Shown: one piece after another, positions 25,578 to 33,616 of the stretch
Numbering within the stretch: position 1 is the stretch's first letter
Layout of the letters: each line of letters starts with the position of its first letter
NCBI RefSeq assembly: GCF_041053055.1
Contig: NZ_CP163443.1
Location: forward strand, 3,038,001 to 3,102,000
DNA from: Streptomyces sp. R41
GTDB lineage: Bacteria; Actinomycetota; Actinomycetes; Streptomycetales; Streptomycetaceae
Direction: 5' to 3'
DNA length: 64,000 bases
Program-made: the position numbers and the translations under genes
Notes under the pieces: model-generated
What the model saw: only the letters and a program-made list of their open reading frames with translations
What the model was told of the DNA's origin: nothing
Database searches by the model: none

Positions 25578-26531
25578 TCACATGATCGGGTCGGGCTCCC
25601 GTGCCAGGTCGGCGGCGCCGACCAGACCCGCCTTGTTGCCCAGCTGAGCCGCGATGACATCGGCGACCGGCCGCCAGTTGCCGCCCACCAGCCAGCGCTT
25701 GTACGACTTGCGGATCGGGTCGAGGACCAGCTCGCCCTCGTCCGAGAGACCGCCACCGACGATGAAGGCGGACGGGTCGAAGAGCGAGGCAAGGTCGGCG
25801 AGGCCGGCACCGGCCCAGCGGGCCAGCTCGCGGTAGGAGTCCACCGCCACCGGGTCGCCCTGGCGCGCGGCCACCGAGATGTGCTTGCCCTCGATGCCGT
25901 CGGGGGTGCCGTTGCCCAGCGCGAGCAGGATCTCCGCGTTCTCCGGAGTCGCGTTGGCGCGCTGCTTGGCGTAGCGGACGAGGGCGCGCCCGGAGGCGTA
26001 CTGCTCCCAGCAGCCCTGCGAGCCGCAGCCGCACAGCAGCCCGTCCGGCACCATGCGGATGTGGCCGAACTCGGCGGCCACGCCGAAGTGCCCGCGGCGC
26101 AGCTTGTTGCCGATGATGATGCCGCCGCCGAGGCCCGTGCCCAGGGTGATGCAGATGACGTTCCGGTGGCCCTTGCCCGCGCCGAACTTGTACTCGCCCC
26201 ACGCCGCCGCGTTCGCGTCGTTCTCGACGACGACCGGCAGCCCCACACGCGCCTCGACCTCGGCCTTGAGCGGCTCCTGCCGCCAGTCGATGTTCGGCGC
26301 GAAGTAGACCGTCGAGCGCTGGCGGTTCACGTATCCGGCCGCACCGATGCCCACGCCGACGATGTCATGGCCTGCGCGCGCACCCTCGACAGCAGCGGCG
26401 ATGGCGTCCACGATGGCCTGCGGCGTGGTGGGGGTCGGCACCTTGTGGGTCGAGAGGATGTTGCCTTCCTCGTCGACCACACCGGCCGCGATCTTCGTGC
26501 CGCCGATATCGACGCCGATGGTGAGTCCCAT
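25578..26531 (-). CDS. glkA: Glucokinase, ROK family
   Basis: GlkA phosphorylates glucose with ATP and in Streptomyces is also needed for glucose repression. The 317-residue protein has the ATP-binding IGVDIGGTKIAAGVVD, VVVENDANAAAWGEY (catalytic Asp), the ITLGTGLGGGII loop, and the zinc-binding CGCGSQGCWEQYASG of ROK proteins. There is no N-terminal DNA-binding domain, so it is an enzyme rather than a ROK repressor. The DUF5304 gene 54 bases upstream on the same strand is its regular partner. A long palindrome lies downstream. Confidence 0.95.
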   Translation of the reverse strand: MGLTIGVDIGGTKIAAGVVDEEGNILSTHKVPTPTTPQAIVDAIAAAVEGARAGHDIVGVGIGAAGYVNRQRSTVYFAPNIDWRQEPLKAEVEARVGLPVVVENDANAAAWGEYKFGAGKGHRNVICITLGTGLGGGIIIGNKLRRGHFGVAAEFGHIRMVPDGLLCGCGSQGCWEQYASGRALVRYAKQRANATPENAEILLALGNGTPDGIEGKHISVAARQGDPVAVDSYRELARWAGAGLADLASLFDPSAFIVGGGLSDEGELVLDPIRKSYKRWLVGGNWRPVADVIAAQLGNKAGLVGAADLAREPDPIM

Positions 26532-26585
26532 GAATCCCTCAGTTTCGGTCGAGCCCCGCTACGGCCAACCGTACCCGAGGGGCCC

Positions 26586-27071
26586 TCAGTCCAGGTCGAT
26601 GTGCTCCCCTGGACCGGTCCCCTCGTCGCGGGGGCCCGTGTCCCGGCTCGTCCAGCGTCGTTCCTGTGCCTCGACGGCCGAGCGATAGGCGGCGAGCAGC
26701 TCGGAGCCGGCGGCCGCGAGGTGGTCGAACACATCCGGATTGCGCTCTATCACGGGCTCGACGGCGGCCTTGGCCTGCTGCACGACCTGGTTGACCATCT
26801 GCTGGGCCGTGCCGGAGGCGACCGCGCCGAAGAGCGGCGAATTCAGCCCGGACAGCTTGTCGGCGACGGCCTCGACGAGCTTGCGCAGTTCCTCGGCGGC
26901 CGAGCCCGGCGGTGTGCCGTACGCGGCGCGGCGGCGGGCCTTCTCCGCCGCGAGGTCCTCGGCACAGGCCTTCGCCCAGGCGTCGGCGTCGGTCGTGCGC
27001 GCCTCTTCGGCACGCACCTCGTCGCCCGCTTCCTCCTGAGCGGCGTCGAATGTGGGGCGCTCTTCGCTCAT
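26586..27071 (-). CDS. DUF5304 protein upstream of glkA (SCO2127-like)
   Basis: The 161-residue hydrophilic protein starts MSEERPTFDAAQEEAGDEVR at the ATG at 27071, with AGGAG upstream. The core (about residues 26-140) is predicted helical, with DAWAKACAEDLAAEKARRR and VADKLSGLNSPLFGAVASGTAQQMVNQVVQQ. No enzyme or DNA-binding motif is visible. By recalled synteny it corresponds to SCO2127, reported to affect glkA expression and carbon repression. It precedes glkA in the same direction with a short gap, so co-transcription is likely. How it acts is not evident from sequence. Confidence 0.82.
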   Translation of the reverse strand: MSEERPTFDAAQEEAGDEVRAEEARTTDADAWAKACAEDLAAEKARRRAAYGTPPGSAAEELRKLVEAVADKLSGLNSPLFGAVASGTAQQMVNQVVQQAKAAVEPVIERNPDVFDHLAAAGSELLAAYRSAVEAQERRWTSRDTGPRDEGTGPGEHIDLD

Positions 27072-27164
27072 GGCGGACTCCTGCCTACGGTTCGTGCCTT
27101 CGACGTTACCCGAACGGGGGTACACCGTTCACCGTGTCCGCCCCCACACAGGGGAGCGGCTCGG

Positions 27165-28334
27165 TCATCTCGTACGCGGCCACAGATCCGGATCCGGCGC
27201 GAAGCGGACCCTCAGCTCGCCCTCGCGCAGCGCGGCGCCGGCCACGGTGCAGCGGCGCAGGGCCGACGGGAGCGCAACGATGCGGCGGAACTGCCCTGCC
27301 GTGACCACGAGTTCGTCACCGCGCCGGATGAGATCCAGTTCCTCGCGTATCGCGCCGGGCAGCGGGATGTGCCACACGAGCACGCCGTCGTCGGCCAGGT
27401 GGTCGATGACGGGCCACTCGACCGGGGGCGGAGCCTGGTTGACGCCGGGCACGGGGAGCGCGGCGAGGTCGTGGACGCCGCGCGGGTCGTGGCCGAGATG
27501 CGGGACCTCGTGGAGGGCGTACGTCTCCTGCCACTCGTCCAGTGCCTTGCGCTGCTGGGCCGCGAGGGACGCCAGCCAGGTGTCGTTCGTGGCGCCGGGC
27601 AGGACGCGGCTCGCGACCAGGGCGTCGACGGACAGTCCGCGCAGGGCGAGGGCGGTGACGGCGGCGCGTACGGCGTCGGTGCCAGTCGGGCCCGGCTCGG
27701 CGACCAGTCGTACGGTCGTGGCGCGGTCCTCGACGACCGCCTCCGCGGCGGCCAGCTCGATGTCCCAGCGGGCCGCCGTCTCGTACAGCCACTCCGCGGG
27801 CATCGGGACGCCCGCGAGCCGGCCGAGGACGGGGCGCAGGGCGCGGGCGGCCTGGCGCTCCGGCGGGAGCAGGCGGCGCAGGTAGCGGCGGAGTTCCTCG
27901 GGGAGGGCGAGGAGGGCGAGTGCCTGGGGGGCCGGGGGGAGGTCCACGACCAGGAGGTCGTACCGCTGCGACATCGCCGCGTCGCGCAGGGCGCGGAGCA
28001 GGGCGAGTTCCTCGGCGCCGGGGAGGGGCGTGACTTCCTCGGCGTCCAGGCGGGAGGCGCCGAGCAGGTCCAGGGCGGTTTGCGCGCGCTGCTGGAACGC
28101 GGTGAGGTCCTCGCGGAAGCGGGCCGCCGCGTCGGGGCGCCAGGCGGTGAGGCCCGGGGCCGCCTCCACGGGGGTCGCGCCCGTGGGTACGCCGAGGGCG
28201 GCACCGAGGGTGTCCGTGCGGTCGGCGCCGAGCACCAGGGTGCGGGTGCCCTCGCGGGCTGCCTTCAGCGCGGTGGCCGCGGCGACCGTCGTACGGCCGG
28301 TGCCGCCTTGGCCGGTGATCAGGATGGTGCGCAT
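27165..28334 (-). CDS. ArsA-like ATPase family protein with altered P-loop
   Basis: The 389-residue protein follows the ArsA/GET3 layout: an N-terminal nucleotide site, LLVVDLPPAPQALALLALPEEL (switch II-like, near residues 124-145), SRVLPGA and a beta-rich C-terminal domain with VWHIPLPGAIREELDLIRRGDELVV. The P-loop reads GQGGTGRTT at residues 8-16; both Lys expected in GKGGVGKTT are replaced by Gln and Arg. ATP use may therefore be weakened or changed. An SRPBCC gene lies just upstream, the same pairing as Rv2184c-Rv2185c. A cytoplasmic chaperone or lipid-related role is possible but unproven. Confidence 0.85.
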   Translation of the reverse strand: MRTILITGQGGTGRTTVAAATALKAAREGTRTLVLGADRTDTLGAALGVPTGATPVEAAPGLTAWRPDAAARFREDLTAFQQRAQTALDLLGASRLDAEEVTPLPGAEELALLRALRDAAMSQRYDLLVVDLPPAPQALALLALPEELRRYLRRLLPPERQAARALRPVLGRLAGVPMPAEWLYETAARWDIELAAAEAVVEDRATTVRLVAEPGPTGTDAVRAAVTALALRGLSVDALVASRVLPGATNDTWLASLAAQQRKALDEWQETYALHEVPHLGHDPRGVHDLAALPVPGVNQAPPPVEWPVIDHLADDGVLVWHIPLPGAIREELDLIRRGDELVVTAGQFRRIVALPSALRRCTVAGAALREGELRVRFAPDPDLWPRTR

Positions 28335-28357
28335 GGGGGTGAACGGTACCTCCGGCG

Positions 28358-28525
28358 ATGGGGCACTGGGTTTTTCGCCCCCTCCGCCCCTGCCCGTCCC
28401 GAACTCGGGGGCTGCCGCCCCCAGACCTCCGCATCGGCCTGAACGGCCTCGTCCTCAAACGCCGGACGGGCTGAAAGACTGCCGGGTGCCTGGGGGTGGG
28501 GCGCTGCCTCGAACGCCGGACACAC
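28358..28525. repeat. Dispersed Streptomyces intergenic repeat
   Basis: The segment starting with GTTTTTCGCCCCCTCCGCCC and containing GGGGGCTGCCGCCCCCAGACC is shared with 43790-43850 (inverted) and 45600-45700. It is followed by CCTCGTCCTCAAACGCCGGA, another stretch I know as common between Streptomyces genes. GGGGGCTGCCGCCCCC is self-complementary. It fills the gap between two co-directional genes. Confidence 0.75.
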
Positions 28526-28534
28526 GCTGGAAGA

Positions 28535-28978
28535 TCAGGCCTCGCCCGACTCCACCCGCTTCTTCAAGCCCGCCAGTGCCCGGTCGATGATGACCTTCTC
28601 GGCCTTGCGCTTGATCATGCCGAGCATGGGGATCTTGACGTCGACGGTCAGCTGGTAGGTGACCTCGGTGGCGCCGGCGCCCGCGGGCTTGAGGATGTAG
28701 GAGCCGTCGAGGGAGCGGAGCATCTGGGACTTGACCAGGGTCCAGGAGACCTCGTGGTCGCCGGTCCAGGTGTAGCCGAGGGTCTGGTCGTCCTTGATGG
28801 CGCCGGCGTCCATGACGAGGCGCACCTGCTCGGCGCGGCCCTGCTCGTCCGTGGCCAGCACCTCGGCCTCCTTCACCTCACCCGTCCAGTCCGGGTAGCG
28901 GGCGAAGTCGGCGATCACCGCCATGACGTCAGCCGGTGCCGCCTCGATCGTGATGCTCGAACTGGTGTGTTCCGCCAT
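28535..28978 (-). CDS. SRPBCC (START-like) family protein
   Basis: The 147-residue protein begins MAEHTSSSITIEAAPADVMAVIADFARYPDWTGEVKEAEVL, the usual opening of polyketide-cyclase/coenzyme Q-binding SRPBCC proteins. It continues with MDAGAIKDDQTLGYTWTG and ends in a long amphipathic helix (KRKAEKVIIDRALAGLKKRVE). The fold encloses a hydrophobic ligand, but no ligand is evident. ATG at 28978 has GGAGGAG upstream. It precedes the ArsA-like gene on the same strand, a pairing also recalled in mycobacteria (Rv2185c). The promoter region is a 34-bp repeat array. Confidence 0.85.
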   Translation of the reverse strand: MAEHTSSSITIEAAPADVMAVIADFARYPDWTGEVKEAEVLATDEQGRAEQVRLVMDAGAIKDDQTLGYTWTGDHEVSWTLVKSQMLRSLDGSYILKPAGAGATEVTYQLTVDVKIPMLGMIKRKAEKVIIDRALAGLKKRVESGEA

Positions 28979-29055
28979 CGCGGTGGCTCCTCCAGATGCG
29001 GTCCGGTGAGGGAGGGTGGTGCGCACGTGTATGCAGCGTGAAGGCTACCGCGCAC

Positions 29056-29380
29056 CGAGCGGGGTGCCGTCACCGCGTCCGACCCGGACGCGAGTCGGGA
29101 CCATCACCGCGTCCGACCCGCACACGAATCGGGACCATCACCACCCCCGACCCGCACACGAATCGGGACCACCACCACCCCCGACCCGCACACGAATCGG
29201 GACCACCACCACCCCCGACCCGCACACGAATCGGGACCACCACCACCTCCGACCCGCACACGAATCGGGACCACCACCACCTCCGACCCGCACACGAATC
29301 GGGACCGTCACCGCCTCCGACGGGACGGGGGTTGGGACCTCACCGCGTCCGACCCGGACGCGGCTGGGACCGTCACCACT
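29056..29380. repeat. 34-bp tandem repeat array ending at the phosphoesterase stop
   Basis: The word CGAATCGGGACC recurs at 29125, 29159, 29193, 29227, 29261 and 29295, exactly 34 bp apart. Degenerate units begin near 29056, 29091, 29329 and 29363, so about ten units are present. Each holds GACCCGCACACGAATCGGGACC and a CACCACC or TCACCGC run. The last unit contains the TCA that is the stop codon of the phosphoesterase gene. The period is not a multiple of three, so it is not a coding repeat. It covers nearly all of the 394-base gap before the SRPBCC gene. Confidence 0.95.
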
Positions 29381-30170
29381 CCAGCACCCACGGTCTTCCC
29401 GACCCCGCGAAGTGCCCCACGTTCACGCACTCCGTCACCCCGATCCGCATCCTCCGCGCCAGCGGCTGGTGGACATGGCCGAAGAGCGAGTAGCGGGGGC
29501 GCGTGCGCCGGATCGCGTCCAGGAGTGCGCGGGACCCGCGCTCGAAGCGGCGCGCCACCGTGTCGTACACCAGCTCCGGCACCTCCGGCGGGATGTGCGT
29601 GCACAGCACGTCGACCTCACCGACCGCCTCGACCTTGGCCGCGTACTCCTCGTCGTCGATCTCGTACGGCGTCCGCATCGGGGTCCGGAGGCCGCCGCCC
29701 ACGAAGCCGAAGACCCGGCCGCCGATCTCGACACGCTCACCGTCGAGCACGGTCGTGCCGGGGCCGGCGTACTCCTGCCACAGGGTCGGCATGTCGACAT
29801 TGCCGTAGGTCGCGTACGTCGGTGTCGGGAACGCGGCGAACATCTCGGCGTACTGCTTGCGTACCGCCTTCTCGATGGCCGCGGCCCGGTCCGTGCCGAT
29901 GCCGGACCAGAGCTGGGCGCCGAACTCGCGCGCTTCCGCGAAACGGCGGGCGGTGCGCAGCTCGACGATGCGATCCGCGTTCTCCTGGCCGAACAGGTCC
30001 GGGAAGATGCCGCGCGAGTGGTCGGCGTAATCGAGGAAGAGGACCAGGTCACCGAGGCAGATCAGGGCGTCCGCGCCGTCACCGGCTCTGGCCAGGTCCC
30101 GTGCGTTGCCGTGCACGTCACTGACCACATGAATGCGCGTCCTCGGGTTACCGACCGGTGTGGATGCCAT
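29373..30170 (-). CDS. Metallophosphoesterase
   Basis: The 265-residue calcineurin-like phosphoesterase has the metal motifs RIHVVSDVHGN (DxH), LICLGDLVLFLD (GD), ATYGNVDMP (GNxD in place of GNHD), LCTHIPPE and LFGHVHQP (GHxH). The set suggests a dinuclear metal site acting on phosphomonoesters or phosphodiesters. The Asp in GNVD replaces the usual His and may shift substrate preference. The ATG at 30170 is preferred over an upstream TTG. It runs divergently from the acyl-CoA ligase gene. The substrate is unknown. The 3' end opens a 34-bp tandem array. Confidence 0.88.
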   Translation of the reverse strand: MASTPVGNPRTRIHVVSDVHGNARDLARAGDGADALICLGDLVLFLDYADHSRGIFPDLFGQENADRIVELRTARRFAEAREFGAQLWSGIGTDRAAAIEKAVRKQYAEMFAAFPTPTYATYGNVDMPTLWQEYAGPGTTVLDGERVEIGGRVFGFVGGGLRTPMRTPYEIDDEEYAAKVEAVGEVDVLCTHIPPEVPELVYDTVARRFERGSRALLDAIRRTRPRYSLFGHVHQPLARRMRIGVTECVNVGHFAGSGRPWVLEW

Positions 30171-30358
30171 GACGATCAAGCGTAGGCCTGTGGGGCAAAC
30201 GTGAATAGAGGCGGCCGGACCTGGGGTTACTGGCTAGTCAGTAAGGGGGTGGACTACTGTGCGCGAAGGAACGCCAACACGTGTGACGCACAGAACATCT
30301 CGCCGGAACCCCCTGTCGAAGAAGCCATACCGGCGGGTAACGTCCGGGCCGTCCAGTC

Positions 30359-30393
30359 GTACTCAGGATTTCAACAAGTGATCTCTTGAGTAC
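30359..30393 (+). promoter_or_regulatory. Inverted repeat in the acyl-CoA ligase leader
   Basis: GTACTCAGGA at 30359-30368 pairs with TCTTGAGTAC at 30384-30393 over ten positions, one of them a G-U pair, with a 15-base loop. It lies 74 bases upstream of the ligase start. The arms contain GTACTCA and TGAGTAC, the half-sites of the MacR box as I recall it, but here in the opposite order and far apart. Confidence 0.4.
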
Positions 30394-30466
30394 TTGCCCG
30401 AGCCTTGGACCGCACCGTCGCATCACACAGAGTCGTGGCGCCGGCGCCCTATGAGGAGCAGCAGTC

Positions 30467-32263
30467 TTGCGCGAGTTCAGCCTTCCGGCTTTGTACGAGG
30501 TCCCTGCGGACGGCAACCTGACCGACATCGTCCGCAGAAACGCCGCGCAGCATCCCGACGTAGCCGTCATCGCCCGCAAGGTGGGCGGCACTTGGACGGA
30601 TGTCACCGCCACCGCCTTCCTCGCCGAGGTGCGGGACGCCGCCAAGGGCCTGATCGCCTCCGGCGTCCAGCCGGGCGACCGGGTCGGCCTGATGTCCCGT
30701 ACCCGCTACGAGTGGACGCTGCTCGACTTCGCGATCTGGAGCGCGGGCGCGATCACCGTGCCGGTGTACGAGACCAGCTCCGCCGAGCAGGTGCAGTGGG
30801 TCCTCGGCGACTCGGGCGCGACCGCCTGCATCGTCGAGCTGGACACGCACGCGGCCTCCGTGGAGTCGGTGCGCGACCGGCTGCCCGCCCTCAAGCACGT
30901 CTGGCAGATCGAGGCCGGCGGCGTGGAGGAGCTGGGACGCCTCGGCAAGGACGTCAGCGACGCCACCGTCGAGGAGCGCAGCTCGCTCGCCAAGGCCGAC
31001 GACCCGGCGACCATCGTCTACACGAGCGGCACGACCGGCCGCCCCAAGGGCTGTGTCCTCACCCACCGCGCCTTCTTCGCGGAGTGCGGCAACATCGTGG
31101 AGCGGCTGCGCCCGCTCTTCCGCACGGGCGAGTGTTCCGTCCTGCTCTTCCTCCCGCTCGCCCATGTCTTCGGGCGGCTCGTGCAGGTCGCGCCGATGAT
31201 GGCGCCGATCAAGCTGGGCTGTGTCCCGGACATCAAGAACCTCACCGACGAGCTGGCCGCGTTCCGGCCGACGCTGATCCTCGGTGTGCCGCGCGTCTTC
31301 GAGAAGGTCTACAACTCGGCGCGTGCCAAGGCGCAGGCGGACGGCAAGGGCAAGATCTTCGACAAGGCGGCCGACACGGCGATCGCGTACAGCCGCGCCC
31401 TGGACACCCCCTCCGGCCCGTCGCTCGGTCTGAAGATCAAGTACAAGACCTTCGACAAGCTCGTCTACAGCAAGCTGCGCGCGGTGCTGGGCGGTCGCGG
31501 CGAGTACGCGATCTCGGGCGGAGCCCCGCTCGGCGAGCGGCTCGGCCACTTCTTCCGCGGCATCGGCTTCACGGTCCTGGAGGGCTACGGCCTGACGGAG
31601 TCCTGCGCGGCCACCGCCTTCAACCCCTGGGACCGTACGAAGATCGGCACCGTCGGCCAGCCGCTGCCGGGTTCCGTGATCCGCATCGCGGACGACGGCG
31701 AGGTGCTGCTGCACGGCGAGCACCTGTTCCAGGGGTACTGGAACAACGAGGGCGCGACCGCCGAGGCCCTCGCCGACGGCTGGTTCCACACCGGTGACAT
31801 CGGCACCCTCGACGAGGACGGCTACCTCCGGATCACCGGCCGCAAGAAGGAGATCATCGTCACCGCGGGCGGCAAGAACGTCGCCCCGGCCGTGATCGAG
31901 GACCGCATCCGCGCGCACGCGCTGGTCGCGGAGTGCATGGTGGTCGGCGACGGGCGCCCGTTCGTCGGCGCGCTGGTCACCGTCGACGAGGAGTTCCTGG
32001 GCCGCTGGGCCGAGGAGCACGGGAAGCCGGCCGGCTCGACCGCGGCGTCACTGCGCGAGGACGCGGACCTGGTCGCCGCGATTCAGGACGCGGTCGACGA
32101 CGGCAATGCTGCCGTCTCCAAGGCGGAGTCGGTGCGCAAGTTCCGGATCCTCGCCTCCCAGTTCAGCGAGGAGTCGGGGCACCTCACGCCGTCACTCAAG
32201 CTCAAGCGGAATGTGGTGGCGAAGGATTACGCCGACGAGATCGAAGCGATTTACCGGGGCTGA
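30467..32263 (+). CDS. Long-chain fatty-acid-CoA ligase
   Basis: This AMP-forming ligase activates fatty acids to acyl-CoA through an acyl-adenylate. The 598-residue protein has the P-loop IVYTSGTTGRPKGCVLTH (about residues 184-201), GYGLTESCAA, the ATP-binding GWFHTGDIG, and RKKEIIVTAGGKNVAP with the A10 Lys near the end. Its length and the large C-terminal lid match the FadD15 type. TTG at 30467 is accepted as the start because GAGGAG lies nine bases upstream. A strong hairpin follows. In M. tuberculosis the syntenic gene is fadD15 (Rv2187), beside pimB, as here. Confidence 0.93.
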   Translation: MREFSLPALYEVPADGNLTDIVRRNAAQHPDVAVIARKVGGTWTDVTATAFLAEVRDAAKGLIASGVQPGDRVGLMSRTRYEWTLLDFAIWSAGAITVPVYETSSAEQVQWVLGDSGATACIVELDTHAASVESVRDRLPALKHVWQIEAGGVEELGRLGKDVSDATVEERSSLAKADDPATIVYTSGTTGRPKGCVLTHRAFFAECGNIVERLRPLFRTGECSVLLFLPLAHVFGRLVQVAPMMAPIKLGCVPDIKNLTDELAAFRPTLILGVPRVFEKVYNSARAKAQADGKGKIFDKAADTAIAYSRALDTPSGPSLGLKIKYKTFDKLVYSKLRAVLGGRGEYAISGGAPLGERLGHFFRGIGFTVLEGYGLTESCAATAFNPWDRTKIGTVGQPLPGSVIRIADDGEVLLHGEHLFQGYWNNEGATAEALADGWFHTGDIGTLDEDGYLRITGRKKEIIVTAGGKNVAPAVIEDRIRAHALVAECMVVGDGRPFVGALVTVDEEFLGRWAEEHGKPAGSTAASLREDADLVAAIQDAVDDGNAAVSKAESVRKFRILASQFSEESGHLTPSLKLKRNVVAKDYADEIEAIYRG

Positions 32264-32334
32264 CGCCCCAGCGGCCGACCTCCCGCCGTAGGGGCGGGGG
32301 TTTCGGTACGGCTGACCGGCCGCGAGTGGTTGCT

Positions 32335-32378
32335 CGCGCAGTTCCCCGCGCCCCTTCAGGGGTGCGGGGAACTGCGCG
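32335..32378. terminator. Bidirectional hairpin, dispersed Streptomyces repeat
   Basis: CGCGCAGTTCCCCGCGCCCC and GGGGTGCGGGGAACTGCGCG form a 20-bp stem with one wobble and loop TTCA. It sits between the convergent acyl-CoA ligase and mannosyltransferase genes. Related copies occur at 43734 and 45713. Confidence 0.85.
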
Positions 32379-32435
32379 ATCAGCCCCCACCGACCCACAG
32401 TCGCCCGAAGCCGGCCGGCGGCACCCCTGTAGGCG

Positions 32436-33578
32436 CTACAACAGCTCCCGCAGCCGCTCAGCCAGCAGATCCCAGCGCCACTTCTCCTCCACCCACTGAC
32501 GCCCCCGCTCCCCCATCCGGCGGCGCAGCTCGGAGTCCCCGAGAAGGGTGATGATGCGGTCGGCCGACTCGTCCGGCGACCCTCCGCGTACGACCCAGCC
32601 GGTCTCACCGTCGAGGACGGCGTCCGGCGCCCCGCCCGAGTCGCCGGCGACGACGGGCAGCCCGGTGGCCGACGCCTCCAGATACACGATGCCGAGACCC
32701 TCCACGTCGAGCCCGCCCCGGCGCGTCCGGCAGGGCATCGCGAAGACATCCCCCGCGCCGTAGTGCGCGGGCAGCTCGGACCAGGGCACCGCCCCGGTGA
32801 AGCGGACGGACTGACCGACACCGGTGTCGTACGCGAGCTTGCGCAGCTCCTTCTCGTACGGCCCGCCGCCGACGATCAGCAGCACCGCGTCCGGCTCCTT
32901 GGCCAGGATGCGCGGCATGGCGAGGATCAGCGTGTCCTGGCCCTTGCGCGGGACCAGGCGGGAGACGCAGACCACCACGGGGCGGTCCGTCAGGCCGAGG
33001 CGGGCGCGGATCGCGTCGCCGCCGGAGCCGGGGTGGAAGGTCTTCTCGTCGACGCCGGGCGGCAGTTGGACCATGCGGGACGCGGCCTCGGGGGTCAGCG
33101 CGGAGGCGATCCGCGAGCGCGTGTACTCCCCGAGGTAGCTGATCGTGTCCGTGGACTCGCCGATGCGGCGCAGCAGCCCGCGCGCGGCGGGCAGCTGTGC
33201 CCAGCCCGCCTCGTGGCCGTGCGTGGTCGCCACGAGCCGTCGCGCGCCCGCCCTGCGCAGCGCGGGCGCCATCAGGCCGAGCGGCGCCGCCGCCCCGAAC
33301 CACACCGACGTACAGCCGTGTTCGCGCAGCAGCCCGACGGCACGCCGGGTGGCGCCCGGGGTCGGCAGCAGCATCGTCGTGCGGTCCCGTACGACGGTGA
33401 AGGGCTGTTCGGCGTCGAAGGCGGCGGTCGCCTCGACGCCCTCGCGGCCACGCTTCCACGTGGAGGCGTAGACGACGAGCTGCTCGGGGTCCAGGCGCAG
33501 CGCCATGTTGTGCAGGAACGCCTGGATGCCGCCGGGGCGGGGCGGGAAGTCGTTCGTCACGATCAAGGTCTTGTGCAT
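32436..33578 (-). CDS. GT4 glycosyltransferase, PimB-like mannosyltransferase
   Basis: The 380-residue GT-B enzyme begins MHKTLIVTNDFPPRPGGIQAF, the acceptor-side glycine loop of GT4 enzymes. It continues with THGHEAGWAQLP, VVVCVSRLVPRKGQDTLI and the EX7E motif in EGLGIVYLEASATGLPVV, all features of mannosyltransferases that use GDP-mannose. The mycobacterial and corynebacterial homologue PimB adds the second mannose to phosphatidylinositol mannoside at the inner membrane face (established). Position next to a GT87 gene and an acyl-CoA ligase matches the mycobacterial order. No Shine-Dalgarno is visible before the ATG at 33578, so a short leader is likely. Confidence 0.9.
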   Translation of the reverse strand: MHKTLIVTNDFPPRPGGIQAFLHNMALRLDPEQLVVYASTWKRGREGVEATAAFDAEQPFTVVRDRTTMLLPTPGATRRAVGLLREHGCTSVWFGAAAPLGLMAPALRRAGARRLVATTHGHEAGWAQLPAARGLLRRIGESTDTISYLGEYTRSRIASALTPEAASRMVQLPPGVDEKTFHPGSGGDAIRARLGLTDRPVVVCVSRLVPRKGQDTLILAMPRILAKEPDAVLLIVGGGPYEKELRKLAYDTGVGQSVRFTGAVPWSELPAHYGAGDVFAMPCRTRRGGLDVEGLGIVYLEASATGLPVVAGDSGGAPDAVLDGETGWVVRGGSPDESADRIITLLGDSELRRRMGERGRQWVEEKWRWDLLAERLRELL

Positions 33579-33581
33579 CGT

Positions 33582-33605
33582 GTTCGACAGTATCGAACCT
33601 ATACT
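33582..33605. promoter_or_regulatory. Palindrome and -10 element between divergent glycosyltransferase genes
   Basis: GTTCGA-CAGTA-TCGAAC (33582-33598) is a perfect 6-5-6 inverted repeat in the 38 bases between two divergent starts. TATACT at 33600-33605 looks like the -10 of the rightward gene and ends 11 bases before its ATG. On the other strand GATACT inside the palindrome could be the -10 for the leftward gene. One protein bound here could control both genes. Confidence 0.5.
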
Positions 33606-33616
33606 CACAGGTCCGC

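Noticed and set aside
29056..29380. Possible CRISPR array because of regular 34-bp repeats
   Set aside because: The units follow each other without unique spacers, and no cas gene is in the window. It is a plain tandem repeat.
30201..30389. 62-residue open frame in the acyl-CoA ligase leader
   Set aside because: It lacks a ribosome binding site, has poor codon bias compared with neighbours and overlaps an inverted repeat. I treat it as untranslated leader.
33582..33598. LexA (SOS) box
   Set aside because: The actinobacterial SOS box is CGAAC-N4-GTTCG. Here the arms are in the reverse order (GTTCGA then TCGAAC).
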